A stretch of 64,000 nt of DNA from G965202665 sp965243835 (GTDB lineage Bacteria; Actinomycetota; Acidimicrobiia; Spongiisociales; Spongiisociaceae): the NCBI GenBank assembly GCA_965243835.1, contig OZ251578.1:2418001-2482000 (forward strand), in the 5' to 3' direction. Under the pieces are notes generated by a model, which worked only from the letters and a program-made list of their open reading frames with translations, was not told the DNA's origin and searched no databases. The stretch's first letter is position 1, and every line of letters begins with the position of its first letter. A program made the translations under genes and the position numbers. Positions 26,692 to 35,386 of this stretch are shown here, piece after piece.

Positions 26692-26697
26692 TATAAT
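26692..26697 (+). promoter_or_regulatory. Perfect -10 box for the second ATPase-Toprim pair (leaderless)
   Basis: TATAAT ends 6 bases before the ATG at 26704, so the mRNA probably starts at the start codon. It lies in the 94-base gap after the first pair, so the second pair can be expressed on its own. No convincing -35 hexamer is present. Confidence 0.55.
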
Positions 26698-26703
26698 CGG
26701 CGA

Positions 26704-27843
26704 ATGCGCATCACCCGCCTGCAACTCAAAAACTGGCGCAACTTCAGAGACGCCGACCTCGCCCTGCGGGACCGGGTGTTCATCATCGGCCCCAACGCCT
26801 CCGGCAAATCCAACCTGCTAGACGCCATCCGCTTCCTGCGGGATACGGCCTCCTCCGGCTTCGGGCAGGCGGTTAACAGCCGGGGCGGGCTGACCCGCGT
26901 CCGTTGCCTGGCCGCTCGCAACTACAACCACGGCCATGTAACCCTCGCCGTCGGCATCGGGGATGACGACCATCCGGAGAGGTGGCGATACGAGCTGACC
27001 TTCAAGTCCGAGGGCAGGGGCCAGCGGCGACCTATCCTGCATAAAGAGAAAGTCATCGCCAACGGTGATGTAATCTTGGAGCGTCCCGACCAAAGTGACA
27101 TAAGCGACCCGGAACTGCTTATCCAAACTCATTTGGAACAGGTTACCGCCAACAAAGAATTCCGGGAAATATCGGGGTTTCTTGCTTCAGTCCGGTATCT
27201 GCATCTCGTTCCCCAATTCGTACGACAGCCGGAACGCGTGGCGACGGTTGACAATGACCCCTATGGAACAGACCTTTTAATCCAGATGGCCAAAACTCAT
27301 AAACGATCCCGGGAAAAGCGGTTGCATGCCATAAATGAATCTTTGAGAATAGCAGTACCTCAATTAGACAAACTAGAATTAACCCAAGATGAAATAGGCA
27401 AATGGCATCTCCAAGGACGCTACGACCATTGGCGGGCTCACCCTGCCTTTCAAGACGAACGGGATTTCTCCGACGGTACCCTCCGTCTTATCGGCCTGCT
27501 ATGGGCTTTACAAGAAAAAAAGGGGCCGGTGTTGTTGGAAGAACCCGAGTTATCCCTGCATACAGAGGTGGTTCGCTGGATACCAACTTTAATTTATTTC
27601 GCAAGGAGGCTCAAATCCCAAGTCATCCTAACTACTCATTCCACCCATATGTTGGAAGATGAAGGAATAAATCCGCAAGAAGTTGTTCTGCTAAAACCGG
27701 GGAAAGAGGGTACGAATGCTATCACCACTAACAGTATACAACAAGTTAATGAAACTATAGAAATGGGGCTCCCAGTTGGTAGTTCTGTTATACCACTATC
27801 ACAGCCCGAAAACGCTCATAAAATAGCCCATAAGTTCGCATAA
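26704..27843 (+). CDS. AAA15/21-type SMC-like ATPase, copy 2 of a defence-type pair
   Basis: The 379-residue paralogue of the first ATPase has the same Walker A GPNASGKS, signature FSDGTLRLIGLLWAL, Walker B PVLLEEPELSLH and H-loop ILTTHSTHML. The first 130 coding bases are nearly identical to copy 1, then the sequences diverge strongly and base composition falls toward AT-rich in the second half. I use ATG 26704 rather than the upstream TTG 26686 because only the former starts the conserved MRIT N-terminus and it fits the leaderless promoter. The stop and the next ATG share one base. Confidence 0.85.
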   Translation: MRITRLQLKNWRNFRDADLALRDRVFIIGPNASGKSNLLDAIRFLRDTASSGFGQAVNSRGGLTRVRCLAARNYNHGHVTLAVGIGDDDHPERWRYELTFKSEGRGQRRPILHKEKVIANGDVILERPDQSDISDPELLIQTHLEQVTANKEFREISGFLASVRYLHLVPQFVRQPERVATVDNDPYGTDLLIQMAKTHKRSREKRLHAINESLRIAVPQLDKLELTQDEIGKWHLQGRYDHWRAHPAFQDERDFSDGTLRLIGLLWALQEKKGPVLLEEPELSLHTEVVRWIPTLIYFARRLKSQVILTTHSTHMLEDEGINPQEVVLLKPGKEGTNAITTNSIQQVNETIEMGLPVGSSVIPLSQPENAHKIAHKFA

Positions 27844-28439
27844 TGAATATAATCAAATATATGGTAGAAGGCCCAACCGATGTTCCGGTGGCTGAACGAC
27901 TTATCAGCAGAGTAAATCTGCAACCCTCGCGCTTAATAGTAGGATTGGGCAAAACAAAAATCGACGCAGTATTGAGTGAAGGCTCCTTACGGGGTAACAT
28001 TCTTATCCTCCGTGATCTTGACAAAGATGCAGAATGCGCTCCAACTCTAATCAATCAATTATTACCTTTCGAGGTACCGCAAGGGTTATGTCTCCGTATA
28101 CCAGTCCGGGCTATAGAGAGCTGGCTTTTAGCGGATGTGGAAGGATTCTCTAAAGAATTCGCGGTTCATCTCAAATCACATGAGATCAAACCGGATGAAT
28201 CAGACGATCCCAAGCGCGACCTAATCAATCACTGCCGCCGCTCTAAAAGCTCCGAAGTTAGAAAACAAATGACAGATTTATCAACCATGGGAGGACAGAC
28301 CGGACCGGGATATGTGAAACGTATCATAGACTTTGCCTTGACGGGGTGGGATCCGGAGCGGGCGGCGGGGCGGTCGCCTTCTTTGGCGCGGGCGCTGGAC
28401 GCCATCGACCGGCTGACGGCCCGTGGTTATTGGGGGTGA
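27843..28439 (+). CDS. Toprim-like nuclease partner (DUF4276-like), copy 2
   Basis: This 198-residue protein keeps every Toprim feature of copy 1 at the same positions: Glu9 in MVEGPTDVPVAERL and D58, D60, D62 in LRDLDKDAEC, and the SWLLADVEGF and PKRDLINHCRRSK segments. Most of the gene is AT-rich, but the last 110 bases (from about 28330) switch abruptly to high GC and resemble the end of copy 1. It should be the effector of the second ATPase. Confidence 0.8.
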   Translation: MNIIKYMVEGPTDVPVAERLISRVNLQPSRLIVGLGKTKIDAVLSEGSLRGNILILRDLDKDAECAPTLINQLLPFEVPQGLCLRIPVRAIESWLLADVEGFSKEFAVHLKSHEIKPDESDDPKRDLINHCRRSKSSEVRKQMTDLSTMGGQTGPGYVKRIIDFALTGWDPERAAGRSPSLARALDAIDRLTARGYWG

Positions 28440-28451
28440 GCCGCTTACGGG

Positions 28452-28979
28452 TTACGGGGTTGGCGGGGGCTCCGGCGGGATGATGCGGGGGCCGGGCCAA
28501 GAGGGAGTTTGCAAACGGCGAATGTGCTGGTCGGACAGGGCGGGGAGCAGGTCGGAGATCAGGGTTCCGTCCGGGTGACGGGCCTGCGGCCATGCCTCCG
28601 CCAGCGGCTCCGCCACGAACCGCCGGGCGCGGTAATGCGGGTGGGGCACGGTGATCCACTCCTTGCGCACAGTCCGCTCCCCGTACAGGATCAGATCCAA
28701 ATCCAGGGTTCGCGGCCCCCATTTCCGTCCCCGCACCCGGCCGAAGCGGGCTTCTATCCCGTGCAATGCCCCCAGCAGGAAAAAAGGGTCGCAGTCCGCG
28801 TCCAGCACCAGCGCCGCGTTGTAGAAGTCGTCCTGCTCCACCCCTCCCCAGGGCGCGGTTTGGTACAGGGACGACAGCCCCGCCGTCTCCCCCAGCTCCC
28901 CCAGGCGCTCCACCGCTTCGGTCAAATAAAACAGGCGGTCGCCCCGATTGGAGCCGAGGGACACTGCCGCCCGCGGCAT
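28452..28979 (-). CDS. folK: HPPK, 6-hydroxymethyl-dihydropterin pyrophosphokinase
   Basis: The 175-residue enzyme shows the HPPK signature throughout: SLGSNRGDR, QTAPWGGVEQDDFYNA, RGRKWGPRTLDLDLILYG and VPHPHYRARRFVAEPL. It transfers pyrophosphate from ATP to the pterin before DHPS acts. It is the last gene of the folate operon and starts 3 bases after the folB stop. The C-terminus has a Pro-rich extension (PPEPPPTP). It converges on the second Toprim gene. Confidence 0.96.
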   Translation of the reverse strand: MPRAAVSLGSNRGDRLFYLTEAVERLGELGETAGLSSLYQTAPWGGVEQDDFYNAALVLDADCDPFFLLGALHGIEARFGRVRGRKWGPRTLDLDLILYGERTVRKEWITVPHPHYRARRFVAEPLAEAWPQARHPDGTLISDLLPALSDQHIRRLQTPSWPGPRIIPPEPPPTP

Positions 28980-28982
28980 CGC

Positions 28983-29357
28983 TCACGGAGCCCAGGGCCG
29001 GAGCCGGGAGCGGGTTATGGAAACCGACACCTCCTCCACCGGCTCCGCCACCGGCGCCTCCGGTTTGCGGACGGTCACCTCCGCCCGCTCCACCAGCGGG
29101 TTCTCCAACACCAGCTCCGCCACCCGTTGCGCCACCCGCTCAATCAGGTTCCACCGTTCCTCCCGCACCCGGCGGCTGATGGCCGAAATCAACTCGCCGT
29201 AATCCAGGGTGCGGGTCAGGTCATCGGCGGCGGCCGCGGCGGAAACGTCCAGGTGGGCGGTTACGTCGATCAGAAAATCCTGCCCCCGGAGGCGTTCCGA
29301 CTCCAAAACCCCATGCCGGGCGAACACCCGCAGGCCGCGGACGGCGATCCTGTCCAA
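28983..29357 (-). CDS. folB: Dihydroneopterin aldolase
   Basis: The 124-residue protein matches FolB: DRIAVRGLRVFARHGVLESE, RGQDFLIDVTAHLD, LDYGELISAISRRV and LIERVAQRVAELVLE. It cleaves dihydroneopterin to 6-hydroxymethyl-dihydropterin and glycolaldehyde. Length is typical. It sits between the phosphatase-like gene (7 bases upstream) and folK. Confidence 0.95.
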   Translation of the reverse strand: MDRIAVRGLRVFARHGVLESERLRGQDFLIDVTAHLDVSAAAAADDLTRTLDYGELISAISRRVREERWNLIERVAQRVAELVLENPLVERAEVTVRKPEAPVAEPVEEVSVSITRSRLRPWAP

Positions 29358-29364
29358 GCCGGCC

Positions 29365-29844
29365 TCAATCGTCGGGGGGGATCAGCCCACGCTCGTCGGG
29401 TCCGAGCGGACGGCCCAGGATTCCTTCGATAACCCGGGCGGCGGTCATCTCGTCTTCCACCAAACCGGCGTGTTTGATGTATCCGGCCAGCATCCCGGCC
29501 ATGGTTCCGTCCACCAAGTCCTTGTGCGCCAGCACCCGCGCCGCCGGGTCGGTCAAGGCCTCGTCCAGAACGGGAAACACCCGGAACACCGCCTCCCGGT
29601 CGTATTCCGCTTTCACCGGGGCGTGGTAGGCGACCAGCCCCTCCTCCTTGTTGTACACCTCGATGTTGTGCACGCTGGGCAGAAGGGACACCACCGCCGT
29701 GAACCCGTTTTCCCGCAACCAGGTAATTTCTTCGCGCCGGCGCACCGGCCGGTGCTCAAAGCCGTGCCCGCCGATCCGGCTGGAAACGGCCAACCGGCCT
29801 TTCATCACCCACGTGAAGTCACGCGGTTGCAGTCCCGTAGTCAT
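29365..29844 (-). CDS. Dual-specificity-phosphatase-fold protein without catalytic residues
   Basis: The 159-residue protein resembles small cysteine phosphatases: an IT-WLRENGFTAVVSLLP strand-helix-strand, then AYHAPVKAEYDREAVFRVFPVLDEAL, and the P-loop position VLAHKDLVDGTMAGMLAGYI. Where active enzymes have H-C-x2-G-x2-R, this has H107, K108 for Cys and T114 for Arg, so phosphatase chemistry by this mechanism is not possible. I use ATG 29844; an earlier in-frame start at 29904 adds a basic stretch overlapping folP. It lies between folP and folB, so a role in pterin metabolism, for example in the poorly defined dihydroneopterin triphosphate step, or as a binding protein, is an inference. 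Confidence 0.7.
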   Translation of the reverse strand: MTTGLQPRDFTWVMKGRLAVSSRIGGHGFEHRPVRRREEITWLRENGFTAVVSLLPSVHNIEVYNKEEGLVAYHAPVKAEYDREAVFRVFPVLDEALTDPAARVLAHKDLVDGTMAGMLAGYIKHAGLVEDEMTAARVIEGILGRPLGPDERGLIPPDD

Positions 29845-29860
29845 CCTCGCCCTCGCCGAC

Positions 29861-30709
29861 CTACTCGGATGCCTCAACCATAGCGTAGGCCACCGCGGCC
29901 GCATCCGCGGCGGCGGCCGCGTTGTGCGTCCGGATCACCGACGCCCCGTTGCGGACGGCCAAGGCGGCCGCGGCCGCCGAGGCCGTATCCCGGTCCTCCA
30001 CCGGCCGTCCCGTTATGCGGCCCAGAAACGACTTGCGGGAAACACCCACCGCCACCGGACGCCCGTCGGCGGCCAACGTCCCCAACCCGGCCAGCAACTC
30101 CAGGTTGTGGGAGAGCGTTTTGCCGAAACCGATTCCCGGATCGACGACGATCGCCCGGCGCTCCACCCCCGCCGCCTCCGCCGCCTCCGCCCGGGCCCGC
30201 AGGAAATCCCGCACTTCGGTCACCACCTCCCCGTAGCGGGGACGGATTTGCATGGTGCGCGGATCGCCCTGCATATGCATGAGGACCACCCCCGCCCCCG
30301 CCTCGCCGCACACCCGGGCCATGCCGTCGGCGGCCAACGCGGTCACATCGTTCACCGCCGCCGCCCCCGCCTCCAGGCATGCCTCCGCCACCCGCGGACG
30401 GTAGGTGTCGATGGAAACCGGCCCTTCCGCCGCCAACTCCCGCACCACCTCCGTCACCCTTCGCAACTCCTCGGCTTCGGCGATCTCCTCCGCCCCGGGC
30501 CGGGTGGACGCCCCGCCCACGTCGATGATATGGGCCCCCTCCTCCCGCAACCGCCGCCCCCGGGCCGCGGCCCGCTCTGGGCTGAAAAACTTCCCCCCGT
30601 CCGAAAAAGAGTCGGGGGTGACGTTGACCACCCCCATGATCAGGGCCGACCGACCGGGGTCCAACAGCCCGCCCCGCACCCGCCACGCCGGCCGCGCCGG
30701 GCGCGTCAA
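29861..30709 (-). CDS. folP: Dihydropteroate synthase
   Basis: The 282-residue TIM-barrel enzyme carries LIMGVVNVTPDSFSDGG, DVGGASTRPGAEE, VDPGIGFGKTLSHNLELL and GVSRKSFLGRITG, all diagnostic of DHPS, which joins p-aminobenzoate to the pterin. The start is taken as the TTG at 30709 that overlaps the folE stop (TTGA), because the family normally has WRVRGG-LLDPGR before the first strand; a GTG at 30679 is an alternative. It is the target of sulfonamides. Confidence 0.95.
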   Translation of the reverse strand: MTRPARPAWRVRGGLLDPGRSALIMGVVNVTPDSFSDGGKFFSPERAAARGRRLREEGAHIIDVGGASTRPGAEEIAEAEELRRVTEVVRELAAEGPVSIDTYRPRVAEACLEAGAAAVNDVTALAADGMARVCGEAGAGVVLMHMQGDPRTMQIRPRYGEVVTEVRDFLRARAEAAEAAGVERRAIVVDPGIGFGKTLSHNLELLAGLGTLAADGRPVAVGVSRKSFLGRITGRPVEDRDTASAAAAALAVRNGASVIRTHNAAAAADAAAVAYAMVEASE

Positions 30710-31284
30710 ACGCGCCCCCCGGAGATCAGGGAGAAAGCCTCGGCCCGGGTGGCCGGATTGGTGGCGAACAAGCCCCGCACCGCCGAAGTCTGGGTGACCG
30801 AACCGGGTTTCCCCACTCCCCGCATTTCCATGCACAAATGGCGCGCCTCCAACACCACCAGCGCCCCCCGCGGTCGCAGGGTTTCCATCAAAGTTTCCGC
30901 CAACTGGGCGGTGAGCCGCTCCTGCATCTGCGGACGGCGGGCGAAGCCCTCCACCAAACGGGCCAACTTGGACAAGCCGGTGACCGTTCCGTCCGGCAGG
31001 TAGGCGATATGGGAGCGTCCGTAGAAAGGCAGAAAATGGTGCTCGCACATGGAATAGAAAGTGATGTCGCGCACCATCACCATCTCCCGGTGGCCGTCCT
31101 CCGCGAACACCCGGCGCAACTCCCGGCGGGGATCCTGGTCCAAGCCCTCGAAAATCTCGGCGTACATCCGGGCCACCCGCTGCGGCGTTTCGGCCAGGCC
31201 CTCCCGGTCGGGGTCTTCGCCGATGGCCAGCAGAATCCGGCGCATCGCCTCCGCGATGGCCGGCTGGTCGATAACCGGGGACAC
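30706..31284 (-). CDS. folE: GTP cyclohydrolase I
   Basis: The 192-residue enzyme opens folate synthesis by converting GTP to dihydroneopterin triphosphate. Diagnostic segments are TPQRVARMYAEIFEGL, FYSMCEHHFLPFYGRSHIAY with the zinc-binding Cys and His, RLVEGFARRPQMQERLT and a final RHLCMEMRGVGKPGS. The start is a GTG at 31284. It follows ftsH by 43 bases and overlaps folP by 4. Confidence 0.97.
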   Translation of the reverse strand: MSPVIDQPAIAEAMRRILLAIGEDPDREGLAETPQRVARMYAEIFEGLDQDPRRELRRVFAEDGHREMVMVRDITFYSMCEHHFLPFYGRSHIAYLPDGTVTGLSKLARLVEGFARRPQMQERLTAQLAETLMETLRPRGALVVLEARHLCMEMRGVGKPGSVTQTSAVRGLFATNPATRAEAFSLISGGRV

Positions 31285-31327
31285 CGTCTTTCCCTGGTTG
31301 GGCTTTCCCGGCGCGGCCGCCCGCCCG

Positions 31328-33316
31328 TCAACCCGAAGCCGGGGCCGGCGAGGGGGACGGGGGGCGGGCGGGAGGAGAGGCGGGAGCGGGGGCGGCGGGG
31401 GCTTCCTCCACCGCGGCCGCCGCCGCCTGCTCGGGCAGGGATGGGTTGGGCGGCGGGGCCTGGATGCGCGTCTCTCCTTTTTTGCTCATCTCCCACTTGT
31501 GCACATCGTGGAAAATCTCCTCGATTTCCTCCGCCTGCAGGGTCTCCGCCTGCAACAACCGGTCCGCCAGCCGGTGCAGGGCCGCGAGGTGGGTGGTGAG
31601 AATCCGGTCCGCCTCCTCGTGGGCCTGGTTGAGCAGGGCCCGCACCTCGTCGTCGATGGCGGCCGCCACCTCGTCGGAATAGTCCTGCTGGCTGGAATAG
31701 TCCCGCCCCAGGAAAACCTCGCCGTGTCCTTTCCCGTACTTCATCGGGCCCAGGTTGTCGCTCATCCCGTATTCCATCACCATGCGCCGGGCCATTTCGG
31801 TGGCTTTTTCGATGTCGTTGGAGGCCCCGGTGGTCGGATCGGCGAAAATCAACTCTTCGGCCGCCCGCCCCCCCATCAGCATGGCCAACTGGTCGGTCAA
31901 CTCGGAACGGCGCATATAGTTGCGGTCCTCGGTGGGGAGGGCCAGCGTGTATCCGCCCGCCCGCCCCCGGGGAATGATGGTCACCTTGTGAATGGGGTCG
32001 GCGTTGGGGAGGGCGTAGCCGACTAGGGCGTGCCCGCCCTCGTGATAGGCGGTCACCCGGCGTTCCTGGTCGGTCATCACCCGGCTTTTGCGCTCCGGGC
32101 CGGCGATCACCCGGTCGATGGCCTCCTCCAGCTCGGAACGACCGATCTGCGCCTTGTCGCGCCGGGCGGCCAACAGGGCCCCCTCGTTGATCAGGTTGGC
32201 CAGGTCGGCCCCGGTGAAACCGGGAGTGGAACGGGCGATCACCTCCAGATCCACTCCCTCCTCCAACGGTTTTCCTTTGGCGTGCACGCCCAGAATCGCG
32301 GTCCGGCCTTTCAGGTCGGGACGGTCCACCACCACCTGCCGGTCGAAGCGGCCCGGGCGGAGCAGGGCCGGATCCAGAATGTCCGGCCGGTTGGTGCCCG
32401 CGATCACTATCACCCCGCTGGAAACGTCGAACCCATCCAGTTCCACCAGCAACTGGTTGAGGGTCTGCTCCCGCTCGTCGTGGCCGCCGCCCAGGCCCGC
32501 CCCCCGGTGCCGGCCCACCGCGTCGATTTCATCGATGAACACGATGGCCGGGGCGGCCGACTTGGCCTGTTCGAACAGGTCCCGCACCCGGCTGGCCCCC
32601 ACCCCCACGAACATCTCCACGAAGTCCGACCCCGAAATGGAAAAGAACGGCACCCCGGCCTCGCCGGCCACCGCCCTGGCCAACAAGGTCTTGCCGGTGC
32701 CCGGCGAACCGTACAGCAACACCCCTTTCGGGATTTTGGCCCCCATGGCCCGGAATTTGTCCGGCGACTGCAGGAACTCCTTGATTTCCCCCAGCTCTTC
32801 GATGGCCTCCTCCAAGCCGGCCACATCCTCGAAGGTCACTTTGGGCTGATCTTTCTGCACCTGCTTGGCCTTGGCCTTGCCGAACTGCATTATCCGGCTG
32901 CCGCCGCCCTGCATTTGCAGAAAAATGAACACCATGAACCCGATAATCACCAGCCAGGGGAGGAAACTGAGGAAGAAATCCCAGAAAGTGGGCGGCTCGG
33001 CGTCGGTGGTCACCTCCACCCCGTTGTCCAACAGCAACCTGGTCAGCTCGTCCCCGTACTCCGCCGGGTACAGCACCCGGAACCGGGAGGTGATTCCCAC
33101 CGGGGCGATCTCGCCGTCCTTCAGGGAACCCTCCACCGCGTGGGAGCGTTCCAACAAGGTCACTTCGGCCACCACCCCGCTCCGCACCGCCGTCTCGAAT
33201 ACGGTCAGGTCGGTTTCCTCGTACTCGACGGAAGAACCGAAGAAGCGCTGTCCCATCAGCACCAGCATCACGATGGCCAGTCCGTAGATGATGATGGTGC
33301 GGGCCGTTTTTTTCAT
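31328..33316 (-). CDS. ftsH: ATP-dependent membrane zinc protease FtsH
   Basis: The 662-residue protein has an N-terminal pair of membrane helices (IIIYGLAIVMLVLMGQRFFG and FFLSFLPWLVIIGFMVFIFL), the AAA domain with Walker A GSPGTGKT and Walker B FIDEID, the second region of homology (NRPDILDPALLRPGRFDRQ) and the protease motif HEGGHALVG. It degrades membrane and short-lived cytosolic proteins. The C-terminal tail is Pro/Ala/Ser-rich low complexity. Its place between hpt and folE is the usual actinobacterial order. Confidence 0.97.
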   Translation of the reverse strand: MKKTARTIIIYGLAIVMLVLMGQRFFGSSVEYEETDLTVFETAVRSGVVAEVTLLERSHAVEGSLKDGEIAPVGITSRFRVLYPAEYGDELTRLLLDNGVEVTTDAEPPTFWDFFLSFLPWLVIIGFMVFIFLQMQGGGSRIMQFGKAKAKQVQKDQPKVTFEDVAGLEEAIEELGEIKEFLQSPDKFRAMGAKIPKGVLLYGSPGTGKTLLARAVAGEAGVPFFSISGSDFVEMFVGVGASRVRDLFEQAKSAAPAIVFIDEIDAVGRHRGAGLGGGHDEREQTLNQLLVELDGFDVSSGVIVIAGTNRPDILDPALLRPGRFDRQVVVDRPDLKGRTAILGVHAKGKPLEEGVDLEVIARSTPGFTGADLANLINEGALLAARRDKAQIGRSELEEAIDRVIAGPERKSRVMTDQERRVTAYHEGGHALVGYALPNADPIHKVTIIPRGRAGGYTLALPTEDRNYMRRSELTDQLAMLMGGRAAEELIFADPTTGASNDIEKATEMARRMVMEYGMSDNLGPMKYGKGHGEVFLGRDYSSQQDYSDEVAAAIDDEVRALLNQAHEEADRILTTHLAALHRLADRLLQAETLQAEEIEEIFHDVHKWEMSKKGETRIQAPPPNPSLPEQAAAAAVEEAPAAPAPASPPARPPSPSPAPASG

Positions 33317-33536
33317 TGCGTTATTTTCCCGTGTTTTCCTATTTCGGTGTTTTTCAAGCGTTCCTGAGTTTTAGTTTCGCCGCGCTCCCGCCGCATGTTC
33401 GCCGGATGCGCCCGGCCCCGGTTGGGGACGGACGAGGGCGGCATCGTATATTTTACGACATTTCCAAAATTACGCCCGCCCGCGCCCCGCGACGGGCGGC
33501 CCTTCCGCCAAAGATACACCATCCGGCCGCCGGGCG

Positions 33537-34055
33537 CTATTCCTCCATCACTCCCACATAGGGTAGGTGACGGTATTTCTGGGCGTAGTCCAATCCGTAG
33601 CCGATCACGAACTCGGGGCCGATGGTGAACGCCAGGTAACGCACGTCGAGCGGCTTCTCCTGCATCCCCTCCTTGAGCAGGAAAGCCGCCAACTCCAAGG
33701 AGGCGGGCCGGCGCACCCGGAGCATTTTCAACAGATAGTCCAAGGTGAGGCCGGTGTCCACGATGTCCTCCACGATCAGCACATGCCGCCCGGAGATTTC
33801 CTCGTCCAGGTCTTTCAGGATGCGCACCACCCCCGAGGAGGCGGTTCCGTCGCCGTAGGAGGAAGTGGCGATGAAATCGAAGCGCACCGGCAACCGGACG
33901 CAACGGGCCAGGTCGGCCAACGTGATGAACCCGCCTTTGAGAACGCCCACCATCAGCAACTCCTCGCCCCGGTAGTCGCGGGTGATGCGCTCCCCCAACT
34001 CCCGCCACCGGGCGGCTATCTCCCGCTCGTTGATCAGTACGCGACCGACTTCCAT
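33537..34055 (-). CDS. hpt: Hypoxanthine phosphoribosyltransferase
   Basis: The 172-residue salvage enzyme shows VGVLKGGFITLADLAR, FIATSSYG and the PRPP-binding loop VLIVEDIVDTGLTL, followed by KYRHLPYVGVMEE. It makes IMP/GMP from free bases. The correct start is ATG 34055, with GGGAGGA upstream; the frame stays open further but only as noise in tilS. It overlaps the tilS 3' end by 22 bases. A gap of 220 bases to ftsH holds no gene. Confidence 0.96.
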   Translation of the reverse strand: MEVGRVLINEREIAARWRELGERITRDYRGEELLMVGVLKGGFITLADLARCVRLPVRFDFIATSSYGDGTASSGVVRILKDLDEEISGRHVLIVEDIVDTGLTLDYLLKMLRVRRPASLELAAFLLKEGMQEKPLDVRYLAFTIGPEFVIGYGLDYAQKYRHLPYVGVMEE

Positions 34056-35386
34056 TGTTCCTCCCGCACCGCCGTCGCCTCCAGAAACCCGTCCGCCTCC
34101 CGCGCCACCCATCCGCAGTCGGCGCGCCGGGCACCCGGAACCCACACTACCCGCCCCCCCGCCTCCAAGACCGGCCACCGGTTCCGCACGCGAGCGGGAA
34201 TGCGGGCTTCGGCCAGCACGTCGGCGACGGTCTTATGGCCCGAGGCGAAAGGGATGCGGTCCTGCGCGGTCCAGCTCCGGATGACGGCCGGGCCGTCCCG
34301 CAACAGGTCCAGGGAGAAAAACTGCCGCCGCGCCGACAAGGGAAAGGCCCGCACCGGGCCGGTGCGCCGCCGGGCCTCCCAGGTCCATTCCCCCCAGCGC
34401 CCCGTCCCCTCCCATTCCCAAACCGCCGGCGGCGGGGGCCGCTCCTCCTCCTCCGGGCCTCCGATCACCAGATGCGCGCCTTGCCGTTCCGCCCGCCGGC
34501 CGCCGGACAGTCCCGCCGCCGGACCGCCCCGGGCCGCGGCCAGGGCCGCCTCCGCATCCCGGCGGGTCCCGGGACGGCCCCCGCCCGTCTCCCGCAACCC
34601 CCGCCGCACCGCCCGCAGGGCCAGGGCGTCCGGCAGGGTGCGCAACATCCCCAACGGAATCCGCGCCCGGCCCCCGTCGCTTTCCACCGGGACGGCCCCC
34701 GCCCGCTCCCGCAGGAAGTCAAGGTCGGCCTCCGCGGCCGCGGCCAGGTCGGCCAACCGGTCGGTCATCCCGGCCGACAGGGACCGCTCCCAAGCGGCCA
34801 GGGCGGAGCGGATTCGCACCCGCCGGAAACGTTGTTCCTCGTTGGCCGGGTCGTCCCGGAAAGGCAGGGAAAGCAACTCGGCCAACTCCCGGGTCCGGGA
34901 ACGGTCCACCTCCAGCAGGGGGCGCACCACCCGGCCCCGGCGGCGGTGAACGCCGCGCAACCCGTCCAGTCCCGCCCCCCACATCAGGTTTCCCAGCACG
35001 GTCTCCGCCTGGTCGGTGCGGGTATGACCGGTGGCGATCACCTCCGCCGGTCGGCGCATTTCCTCCAAAGCCCGGTAGCGGGCGATGCGGGCCGCCTCCT
35101 CCGGGGAACCGGCCCCGTCCGTCTCCACCCGCCGCACCTCGCACTCCAATCCCAGAAAGTCGGCGACGTCCCGGGCCGCCCGCTCCATCCGCTCCGAGGC
35201 GGGCCAGCCATGATGAACATGGGCCGTCCGGCATTCCCGCCCGGCCCGGCGCACCGCCCAGGCCAGAACGGCGCTGTCCGCCCCTCCGCTCAGGGCCGCC
35301 AAGACCGGTTGCCGCGCATCCGTAGCCGCCGCCGCGCCCGCTACCGCCGCCTCGGCCAGCCCGGTCAGGCGACGCGAGACAACCAC
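34034..35386 (-). CDS. tilS: tRNA(Ile)-lysidine synthetase
   Basis: The protein modifies C34 of the AUA-reading tRNA to lysidine. The PP-loop LAALSGGADSAVLAWAV and the following HVHHGWP, EEAARIARYRALEE and ATGHTRTDQAETVLGNLMWGAG are diagnostic, and a C-terminal TilS domain with FPLSARRQFFS and IPFASGHKTVADVLAEARIP is present. I place the start at GTG 35386, behind GAGGA, which overlaps the upstream gene by 22 bases; this gives 450 residues, normal for TilS. Confidence 0.94.
   Translation of the reverse strand: MVVSRRLTGLAEAAVAGAAAATDARQPVLAALSGGADSAVLAWAVRRAGRECRTAHVHHGWPASERMERAARDVADFLGLECEVRRVETDGAGSPEEAARIARYRALEEMRRPAEVIATGHTRTDQAETVLGNLMWGAGLDGLRGVHRRRGRVVRPLLEVDRSRTRELAELLSLPFRDDPANEEQRFRRVRIRSALAAWERSLSAGMTDRLADLAAAAEADLDFLRERAGAVPVESDGGRARIPLGMLRTLPDALALRAVRRGLRETGGGRPGTRRDAEAALAAARGGPAAGLSGGRRAERQGAHLVIGGPEEEERPPPPAVWEWEGTGRWGEWTWEARRRTGPVRAFPLSARRQFFSLDLLRDGPAVIRSWTAQDRIPFASGHKTVADVLAEARIPARVRNRWPVLEAGGRVVWVPGARRADCGWVAREADGFLEATAVREEQWKSVAY

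Noticed and set aside
29861..31048. Longer folP start upstream of 30709
   Set aside because: The upstream part of the frame lies within folE and has no homology to the DHPS N-terminus.
31350..31400. G-rich run at the end of ftsH as a repeat-family member
   Set aside because: It codes for the Pro/Ala/Ser tail of FtsH and lacks the TTAATATACC and AACAAGGGGGT parts of the repeat.
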